Source: CAYMTN01 sp964393335 (GTDB lineage: Bacteria > Chloroflexota > Anaerolineae > Aggregatilineales > Aggregatilineaceae). Taken from it: a stretch of DNA of 18,677 bases. The stretch lies in NCBI GenBank assembly GCA_964393335.1, contig CAYMTN010000096.1, positions 1-18,677 of the forward strand, given 5' to 3'. Position 1 is the stretch's first letter. Every line of letters begins with the position of its first letter. Shown piece after piece: positions 13,360-18,677 of this stretch. The translations under genes and the position numbers were made by a program. A model generated the notes under the pieces. It did no database searches, was not told the DNA's origin, and saw nothing but the letters and a program-made list of their open reading frames with translations.

Positions 13360-14223
13360 CTACTCGCTGGCGGATTCGCGGTTGCGCAGCACCATCAAGA
13401 AGTGATCGCCCCACGCCCGGAACCCCGGCCAGGACCGCATGCGGCGTTCACGCGCTTCAAGCTGCTGGAAGTGCTCCCGGCGGTCGCGGTACTGCTCGTG
13501 CAGGTGAACCGGCGGCAGCCACAGCGGGAACGCGATCACCTGCTCGACGCTGAAATACGGCGCGAACGGCGCGGCGAAGTTACCCGGCGAATAAAAACGA
13601 ACCGGCGCGGTTACACCGCCGGTCCCGGCCCGCGACTCGCACCATTCGCAGGAGCGGGCGAGTTTTTCGCCGCGTTTGGCGTGCAGCGTTTCGTACAGGC
13701 AGCGGCGGCTCATCACGGTGGCGACGAACGGCGCGCCCGGCTCCAACAGGTCGTGCAGCGCCGCCGCGACGGCGGGCAGGTCCGGCTCGGTGTTGAGCGT
13801 ACCCAGGCTGGCAAACGCGCCCTGAAACGGCCCGCGCTCGTCGAGCCTGTCCAGCCAGCCCGCCGCCAGCACCTTGAACAGCACGCCCCGGCGAATGCCG
13901 AGACTGCCCGCTTTGGCCTGCGCCTGCCACACCATCGCCGGGCTGATGTCGATGCCCAGCACGCTGTAACCGGCTTGCACCAGCCGCAGTGATTCTTCGC
14001 CGGTGCCGCAGCCAATATCCAGCAGCGAGGCGTTCTCCGGCACCAGATCGCGCAGAATCGCCAGGTGTTCGTCGCGCAGCCAGCACACCAGCGGGTTACC
14101 GGGCCGGCTGCCGGATGGCGGACCGTACCCGGCATCGTACAACTTCGCGGCCCGGTCGAACCGCTGCTCCAGGCGTTTGTATTGCGCCGTGCGATCTAAC
14201 GTTTGTTCGTGCTCCTCACTCAT
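13360..14223 (-). CDS. Class I SAM-dependent methyltransferase
   Basis: A 287-residue methyltransferase. The ATG at 14223 shares its A with the TGA stop of the upstream membrane-protein gene (TGATG), a standard coupling arrangement, and GAGG lies about ten bases upstream; the frame extends further but that part is only a shadow of the upstream gene. Motif I is LLDIGCGTGEESLRL (67-81), followed by LGIDISPAMVWQAQAKA, and FQGAFASLGTLNTEPDLPAV with LHDLLEPGAPFVATVMSRR in the post-motif region, typical of the Methyltransf_25/11 group. The C-terminal part (YFSVEQVIAFPLWLPPVHL, then a Arg/Glu-rich helix) resembles small-molecule or lipid-head methyltransferases, which is only an impression. It is the second gene of a three-gene unit. 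The real substrate cannot be read. Confidence 0.88.
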   Translation of the reverse strand: MSEEHEQTLDRTAQYKRLEQRFDRAAKLYDAGYGPPSGSRPGNPLVCWLRDEHLAILRDLVPENASLLDIGCGTGEESLRLVQAGYSVLGIDISPAMVWQAQAKAGSLGIRRGVLFKVLAAGWLDRLDERGPFQGAFASLGTLNTEPDLPAVAAALHDLLEPGAPFVATVMSRRCLYETLHAKRGEKLARSCEWCESRAGTGGVTAPVRFYSPGNFAAPFAPYFSVEQVIAFPLWLPPVHLHEQYRDRREHFQQLEARERRMRSWPGFRAWGDHFLMVLRNRESASE

Positions 14224-14504
14224 CACTCTTGATCCTCGGACTCGTCCGGTTCGGATGCAGCGTCCGGAGACACGAACGCCGGACGGCGCACCATCCACCA
14301 CGCCGCGATCACGCCTACACCCAACACCGGCCCCACTCCCATCGCGCACAGCGCGCGCAGGGTGCCCGACCAGCCCGTTACGCCCATCAGGAAGTAGATT
14401 CCCAGCGTAACGACAAACAGGACGGTCGCCCACTGCAGCCCCAAGACGGCTCCCCGCCGCCATACAGCCCCGCCCAACAGATCTGACGATTCATTCATGC
14501 GCAT
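14223..14504 (-). CDS. Small membrane protein with two predicted helices
   Basis: A 93-residue protein I do not recognise. Two hydrophobic segments are visible: about residues 20-43 (AVLGLQWATVLFVVTLGIYF) and 51-70 (ALCAMGVGPVLGVGVIAAWW), with a short loop VTGWSG between them. The C-terminus is acidic (SPDAASEPDESEDQE). The start is an ATG at 14504; a second ATG two codons on is an alternative, and neither has a clear ribosome site. Its TGA overlaps the ATG of the methyltransferase by one base, so the two are co-translated and may function together, for example by placing the enzyme at the membrane (inference). Confidence 0.7.
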   Translation of the reverse strand: MRMNESSDLLGGAVWRRGAVLGLQWATVLFVVTLGIYFLMGVTGWSGTLRALCAMGVGPVLGVGVIAAWWMVRRPAFVSPDAASEPDESEDQE

Positions 14505-14537
14505 GACTCAGTTTTCGGCAGTCCATGTCCGGTTATT

Positions 14538-14566
14538 ACCTTAGGCGATAGTCACCGCGAACGCAA
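14538..14566 (-). promoter_or_regulatory. Weak promoter candidate for the membrane protein-methyltransferase unit
   Basis: Minus-strand TTGCGT (14566-14561), a 17-base spacer and TAAGGT (14543-14538) match the consensus at four and three positions. It lies in the 74-base gap between the end of the LamG-like gene and the membrane-protein start, where a promoter would be needed if the two are separate units. Confidence 0.3.
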
Positions 14567-14578
14567 GTTCGACAGCGT

Positions 14579-16153
14579 CTATTCTGCGAGCGGCCAGACC
14601 CAGATGTTCGACCAGAAACAATCGGTGCGCCCGTCCTGGTAATTGAGCAGCGCCACCCCGACACGTCCCCCGCCTGCCCTGACCGTTTCTTGCGTGACGA
14701 GCGCCCCGTTGACGTACAGCGCCACGTGATCGCCCCGCGCGATGACCACCAGCTTATTCGCGTCCGTGTTGACCATCGGGCTGCTGGCGTAGACGTTGGT
14801 CACCAACTGCGCATCACGCGCCTGGACCACGCCAAATCCGCCAGCCGTATCGACGTAGGCCAGATCGAGGTTGCGCGCATCCTGCCAGCGGTAGACCAGC
14901 CCGCAGCCCTCGTTTTCGCCAACCGTGACGATGCCCACCCGTGCGCCCAAAATGAAATTGTCGTACAGCGCCAGATCGGAGCCGATCAACTCAAAGCGCG
15001 CATCGGGATCGGTGGCCATCAGCGTTTTTTCGGGCAGGAACAAGTCGCGGGCCGGGGCGGGAGTCACCTGACCGGACGCGGCCAGCTCGTTGACGATCGC
15101 GCCGGGATCGTTGGAGTTCCACGCGGCCAGCGCCAGCGGCAGGCCCCGGTACGTCGTGCCGAGGCGAGTCGTGACGGCCACGTTGTCAAACAACACCGTC
15201 GCCGGGTCGGTCTGATCGGCGCGCGAACCCGTCAGCAGCCCGATCGCGCCTGGCCCATCCAGCCGCGCATCCGTGACCGCGCCCAACAACACGCCGTTCG
15301 CAAAAAAGCTGAAGGTCGTATCCCGCGCCAGCACGCCCAATGTCCATTCTTCGCCGGACAGCGCCACATCCGGCGTCCAGCTCCGCAGCGCGAACACGCC
15401 CGAATCGTCTTGCAGCTCGACCGACCACTGCGCGTTGTTGTTTACCTTGAAGTGGTACGCGCGGCCAAAATCCGATTCCTGGGCGCGGAAGACCAGCCCA
15501 AACTCGGCATACGAGGGCGTGCCGAACTGGCGCGCGTCCGCCTGGAAATAGAAGTTCTGGAGCGGCTCGGCATCCGGCGGGACCGCCAGCAGCGTCTCGC
15601 CGGGCGTGGTGGCACGCAGCCGCAGCCGCCCCTGCGTGACGGTCAGCGGTTCGCCCTGCAGCGTCAGCCACGCGTCCTCCGGCTGGTCGAACGTATCGCG
15701 GCGTTCCACGCGGGCAAAACCCGGCGTCAGCGTCAACTGGTACGTGCCGGTCGTGGTGCCTTCTTCGCCCAGGTAGCGCAGCACGCGCGCGGTATACGCG
15801 CCGTCCATCGGCAGCGCAAACGCTTCCAGCCCGGCGTCATGCACCAACGAATCGAGGTCGTCGTTTTGTGCGACGATCATGCCGATTGGGCCGAGGACCT
15901 GGAGCACGGGGTCCAGGTTGCCGCCGCTGGTCACGGCCAGCAGCGAGATCACCTGCCCGGCGTGCCCGTCGAAGGTCCAGTTTTGCGCGAACGTGGCAGC
16001 GTTCAACGCGCCGCTAACCGGCTCAAAGAACGTCACCTGCCCGGCGGCGGAGTCCTGCGCCGCTGCCCGGCGGGACAAGCCGTACAGCGCGATCAGCGTG
16101 ATCGCCGCCAGCGCCAATATCCAGATCGCCATGTGGATCGTGTATCGTTTCAT
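14579..16153 (-). CDS. Secreted LamG-like multidomain protein (paralogue A)
   Basis: A 524-residue exported protein without a named function. Residues 1-33 form a signal peptide (MKRYTIHMAIW, hydrophobic core, LSRRAAAQD). About 39-145 is a beta domain like bacterial pre-peptidase C-terminal (PPC) domains (YTARVLRYLGEEGTTTGTYQLTLTPGF at its end). About 153-328 is LamG/concanavalin-like (DTFD, SYAEFGLVFR, DQTDPATVLFDNVAV). About 340-524 is a second similar module, ending DCFWSNIWVWPLAE. The only two cysteines, Cys417 and Cys512, both lie in this last module and match Cys469 and Cys574 of the neighbouring paralogue, so a disulphide is likely. The paralogues are 177 bases apart and may be co-transcribed. 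Carbohydrate or surface binding is possible but not shown. The ribosome site before the ATG is weak. Confidence 0.85.
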   Translation of the reverse strand: MKRYTIHMAIWILALAAITLIALYGLSRRAAAQDSAAGQVTFFEPVSGALNAATFAQNWTFDGHAGQVISLLAVTSGGNLDPVLQVLGPIGMIVAQNDDLDSLVHDAGLEAFALPMDGAYTARVLRYLGEEGTTTGTYQLTLTPGFARVERRDTFDQPEDAWLTLQGEPLTVTQGRLRLRATTPGETLLAVPPDAEPLQNFYFQADARQFGTPSYAEFGLVFRAQESDFGRAYHFKVNNNAQWSVELQDDSGVFALRSWTPDVALSGEEWTLGVLARDTTFSFFANGVLLGAVTDARLDGPGAIGLLTGSRADQTDPATVLFDNVAVTTRLGTTYRGLPLALAAWNSNDPGAIVNELAASGQVTPAPARDLFLPEKTLMATDPDARFELIGSDLALYDNFILGARVGIVTVGENEGCGLVYRWQDARNLDLAYVDTAGGFGVVQARDAQLVTNVYASSPMVNTDANKLVVIARGDHVALYVNGALVTQETVRAGGGRVGVALLNYQDGRTDCFWSNIWVWPLAE

Positions 16154-16280
16154 ATCTTCGCCAATGCCATCTTCACCAGAAACACCGCCCCCAAGCTACC
16201 GCCGACACGCGCATTCTGCAACAAGAAGGCCGCTCCACGCACCCTGCATGGACCGGCCCCGCCTGTTGAATGGCAATCAA

Positions 16281-16295
16281 GGGCAAACGATGCCC
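16281..16295 (-). terminator. Short hairpin between the two LamG-like genes
   Basis: GGGCA (16281-16285) pairs with TGCCC (16291-16295) around AACGA; on the minus strand it is followed by TTGATT only. It lies 36 bases after the stop of the upstream paralogue and could be a weak terminator or a small interspersed repeat. The rest of the 177-base gap holds nothing I recognise. Confidence 0.3.
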
Positions 16296-16330
16296 CTACC
16301 GCACCAGCGCCAGATGCCTGCCGCGATGTG

Positions 16331-18085
16331 TCAGAACGCCCACAGCCAGATGTTGTTAAGCTGGCAGTACGTTTCGACGGTCTGCCCGGCGTCGTTGCTG
16401 GCGACGTACATTTCCAGCGCCAGGCTGCCGGACGCCGGCGTGAAATCCGTCGCGGACGCGACAAGCTGCCCATTGACGTACATCAGCACCGTCGATCCGT
16501 CCGCGACGACGATCACGCGGTTGGTCGAACCCTGTCCGGCGATCACCGCGTCGCTGACATCCAACACGCTCGAATCTGTCAGGTTGCCCGACGAGTCCCA
16601 TTCGCCCAGCAAAAACGCGCCATCTTCCGTCACCAGCGCCGAATTACTGGACGCCGTCGCGTTGCGGAAATACATGCCGCAGCCCGATTCCGGCCCCGTC
16701 ATGACCAGCCGCGCGTCAAACGCCAGCACGAAATCACGGAACGTGCGGCCCTGCCCAAGCGGGTAAAAACTCAAACCGGCGGACGACGTGTCGCCGTAGC
16801 TACTCGGCACGTTGATCTGCTGCGATCCGCCGGAAGGCACCAGCCCGGCCCGGACCAGTTCGGCCACGATATCCGCCGTAGAACCGGACCAACTGCGCAG
16901 CGTGGCCGGGAACGGTGATTCGGGCGTGTTGGTCGGCGGCGGGGGCAGCGTCGGCACGAAGGTCGTCGGCGTGGGCGGGCTGGGCGGTTTGGTCGCGCCA
17001 AACATGCTCACGATCCCGGCGGTGGTCGGGGTCGGCTCCGGCGTGCCAAAGCCGCCAAACGGCAGCGTGGACGGCTTGGCCAGCGGAACCGTGATCACCA
17101 GGTTGTCAAACAACACGGCCAGCGGATCGGTCTGGTCAACGCCTGTCGAGGCGGCCAGCGCGAGACTGCCTTCTGATGCGTAATTGTTCGGGTCGGTGAC
17201 CTCGGCTACAAACCGGTTGTTGAAATACAGCCTGAACGTGTCGCCTTGCAGGAAGACGCTGAGGCGCGGGTTTTTGTCGGTGCCGTCGATCACGGGCGAC
17301 ACCGTCCAATCCTGGATGGCTTGCCAACTGCCATCATAAAAGTAGAATGTCCAGTCGCCGTCGCTGCTGCACGTCAGCGAATAAAATGTCTCCACGTCTG
17401 ACGACACTCGCATGACAAAACCGTACTCGAAATAACTGGGCGAGTCGAGAATCGTAAAATCCGCCTGGATGTAATAATCCGACCAGTTCAGCGCGTCGGC
17501 GGTCGGCTCGGCATAACCCAGCAGATTATCGGTCGTCACGTCCATGCGCAACTGCCCGTTGACCGTGTTAACCTGCATCGTATCCGACTTGTACGGGGCC
17601 CACGTCAGTTGCAGCGGGTCGTTGGGGTTGTTGTCGAAGGTATCCCACACGTCCAGCCCGGCGTACCCCGGCAGCAGGCGAATCTCATACGCGCCGGACG
17701 TACTGCCGGATCGCGCCAGGGTCACCGCACACTGCCCGTCGGCGGGCATCACAAACGCCTCGGCTGCCGCGATGTTCGGATTGGTGCTCACCACGCGGCC
17801 AGACGCAAAGGGACGCGAACTTGGATCGATCACGGTGATGTCAACCGCGAGATCGCCGGATGTCGTGTGCACGGCTACCGATCCGATCCCGTCCTGGAAA
17901 CACGCGAAGGTGTACGACACCTGCGGCGTGGCCGCATCCAGCGTGCCCGGCGTCGGGGACGTATCGTCAAACGACAGCCGCCCGCCCTGCGCCGGAGGGG
18001 CGGCGGCTGCCCGGCCCGGTGCCGCTGCTGCACCGATTAGCGCGGTCACCACCAGCACACCCGCGACTACCTGCCTGATACCCAT
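16331..18085 (-). CDS. Secreted LamG-like multidomain protein (paralogue B)
   Basis: A 584-residue exported protein, paralogous to the gene at 14579-16153. GAGGAGG lies seven bases before the ATG. Residues 1-29 form a signal peptide (MGIRQVVAGVLVVTAL, then APGRAAAA). About 37-142 is a PPC-like beta domain with Cys62 and Cys119, which paralogue A lacks. About 147-333 is LamG-like (DTFDNNPNDPLQLTW, SYFEYGFVMRVSSD, DQTDPLAVLFDNLVIT). About 346-395 is a Pro/Thr linker (PEPTPTTAG, PPSPPTPTTFVPTLPPPP) that paralogue A has nearly lost. The final module (about 396-584) has Cys469 (ESGCGMYFR) and Cys574, and ends TYCQLNNIWLWAF. Domain order is the same in both proteins, pointing to a whole-gene duplication. 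Likely role: extracellular binding or sensing; no catalytic motif is seen. Confidence 0.87.
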   Translation of the reverse strand: MGIRQVVAGVLVVTALIGAAAAPGRAAAAPPAQGGRLSFDDTSPTPGTLDAATPQVSYTFACFQDGIGSVAVHTTSGDLAVDITVIDPSSRPFASGRVVSTNPNIAAAEAFVMPADGQCAVTLARSGSTSGAYEIRLLPGYAGLDVWDTFDNNPNDPLQLTWAPYKSDTMQVNTVNGQLRMDVTTDNLLGYAEPTADALNWSDYYIQADFTILDSPSYFEYGFVMRVSSDVETFYSLTCSSDGDWTFYFYDGSWQAIQDWTVSPVIDGTDKNPRLSVFLQGDTFRLYFNNRFVAEVTDPNNYASEGSLALAASTGVDQTDPLAVLFDNLVITVPLAKPSTLPFGGFGTPEPTPTTAGIVSMFGATKPPSPPTPTTFVPTLPPPPTNTPESPFPATLRSWSGSTADIVAELVRAGLVPSGGSQQINVPSSYGDTSSAGLSFYPLGQGRTFRDFVLAFDARLVMTGPESGCGMYFRNATASSNSALVTEDGAFLLGEWDSSGNLTDSSVLDVSDAVIAGQGSTNRVIVVADGSTVLMYVNGQLVASATDFTPASGSLALEMYVASNDAGQTVETYCQLNNIWLWAF

Positions 18086-18139
18086 GCTTGTTCCTCCTCG
18101 GCGATGTCCACCGCTCTTGATGATTGATTCTCACGTTCA

Positions 18140-18283
18140 AATCATTTAGAACTCGCATCATGGGAAAAGGGGTTGTCAGTCGTTGGTTGTTGGTAAAAGC
18201 GTGTACCCACACCGGTTTGACCAACGACTAATCACCAAAAACCGACTACCAACCTCTGTTGTGCGACTTCGTTTTGTTTCCTC
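18140..18283 (+). repeat. Dispersed structured repeat, copy 2
   Basis: A 144-base copy of the element at 9181-9317, in the same orientation, with nine substitutions and a 7-base insertion (GACTACC-type) near 18244-18250. The internal stem TCAGTCGTTGGT (18176-18187) with ACCAACGACTAA (18220-18231) is kept. At one paired position (18181 with 18226) this copy has C-G where copy 1 has T-A, a compensatory change. It lies between the stop of the gene at the right edge and the start of paralogue B, so it would be in the leader or promoter region of the latter. Confidence 0.85.
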
Positions 18284-18359
18284 AATTAGCAGAAAACGCA
18301 CGCTGGCCCAATAAACCCGGCACCGGCCACGAAAAACGCTTGCGAATGATTGGCGCTGG

Positions 18360-18677
18360 TTACCACCCCGGCACGTTACGCTGAAGAACCGCCAGCAGCG
18401 CGTGAAAGTCCTTGCGCCCGATCTCCGCGCCATCTTCCCAGCGCGTATCTTCCAGCTTGAGGAGCCGCCGCTGTTCGGCTACCGCGCTGAGATCGGTGTT
18501 GGAGCGCGTTTCTTTGCGGGGCCGCAGCCGGGCGAAATTGGTGAATCCGGCGACGCGCTCGGCTTCTTCCTGCGGCATAAACGTATACAGGATCACGTCG
18601 TTTTCGTCTTGCAGCAGGCGCAGCGCCATGCAGTACCAGCCCTTCGGCACGCGCGTCCGCCGCTTCACCGCGAAGCG
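18360..18677 (-). CDS. Hypothetical protein, C-terminal part (runs off right edge)
   Basis: The minus strand is open from the window edge to a stop at 18360. A GTG at 18668 could be the start (MKRRTRVPKGWYCMALRLL, 102 residues), but no ribosome site can be judged in the nine bases beyond it, so the gene is best treated as truncated. The sequence is soluble, charged and largely helical (QEEAERVAGFTNFARLRPRKET, EQRRLLKLEDTRWEDG, FHALLAVLQRNVPGW). I do not recognise the family. The 76 bases between it and the repeat copy 2 show nothing notable. Confidence 0.6.
   Translation of the reverse strand, partial: RFAVKRRTRVPKGWYCMALRLLQDENDVILYTFMPQEEAERVAGFTNFARLRPRKETRSNTDLSAVAEQRRLLKLEDTRWEDGAEIGRKDFHALLAVLQRNVPGW

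Noticed and set aside
14224..14463. An 80-residue N-terminal extension of the methyltransferase frame
   Set aside because: It is a shadow of the small membrane-protein gene in another frame. The ATG at 14223 has a ribosome site and the usual TGATG coupling.
14690..16918. A 742-codon open frame on the plus strand opposite the LamG-like genes
   Set aside because: It spans two minus-strand genes and their gap, has a composition typical of antisense reading (Arg/Gln/Val/His) and no ribosome site or domain.

Overview
The window is GC-rich, densely coded bacterial DNA that I infer comes from a Chloroflexota bacterium, probably of the Anaerolineae. The reasons are a rpsF-ssb-rpsR cluster beside a parvulin-type foldase, long Thr/Pro-rich (TPTATP-type) linkers in exported proteins, a large exported clostripain-family protein, and paired LamG-like secreted proteins. 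This placement rests on style and gene content, not on a marker search.

Left part (1-3627). A lipoprotein gene leaves the left edge on the minus strand. It is followed by a minus-strand unit read right to left: rpsF, ssb, rpsR, then a membrane-anchored SurA/PrsA-like peptidyl-prolyl isomerase. A good sigma70-type promoter and a ~110-nt structured leader precede rpsF. Tandem hairpins ending in a T-run separate rpsR from the isomerase gene, whose end has its own strong terminator. The 353 bases between rpsF and the protease gene hold the rpsF promoter and leader hairpin on one side and a perfect 17-bp palindrome on the other.

Middle (3628-9504). A 1012-residue exported C11 (clostripain) cysteine peptidase with C-terminal PsbP-like modules runs on the plus strand. 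It converges on a SIMPL/DUF541 secreted protein, with a shared 11-bp-stem terminator between them. A plus-strand pair follows: a metallophosphoesterase and a TrmB-like methyltransferase with altered active-site motifs. The 333 bases after it carry one copy of a dispersed structured repeat and a perfect 15-bp inverted repeat, with no gene.

Right part (9505-18677). Everything is on the minus strand. Four tandem RimJ/RimL-type GNAT acetyltransferase paralogues form an array. Upstream of them lies a unit of a two-helix membrane protein, a class I methyltransferase (overlapping by one base) and a second methyltransferase-like protein. Further upstream are two large paralogous secreted proteins that share an N-terminal beta domain, a LamG-like domain and a C-terminal Cys-containing module ending in a NIW-aromatic motif. 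The second copy of the dispersed repeat follows, then a gene fragment running off the right edge. The two repeat copies lie in the same orientation and bracket this accessory block.

I see no CRISPR array, transposase, tRNA or rRNA gene. The most unusual material is the structured repeat pair, the GNAT array with a degenerate member, the paired LamG-like proteins and the altered TrmB-like enzyme. I did not find a clear-cut new multi-gene system.
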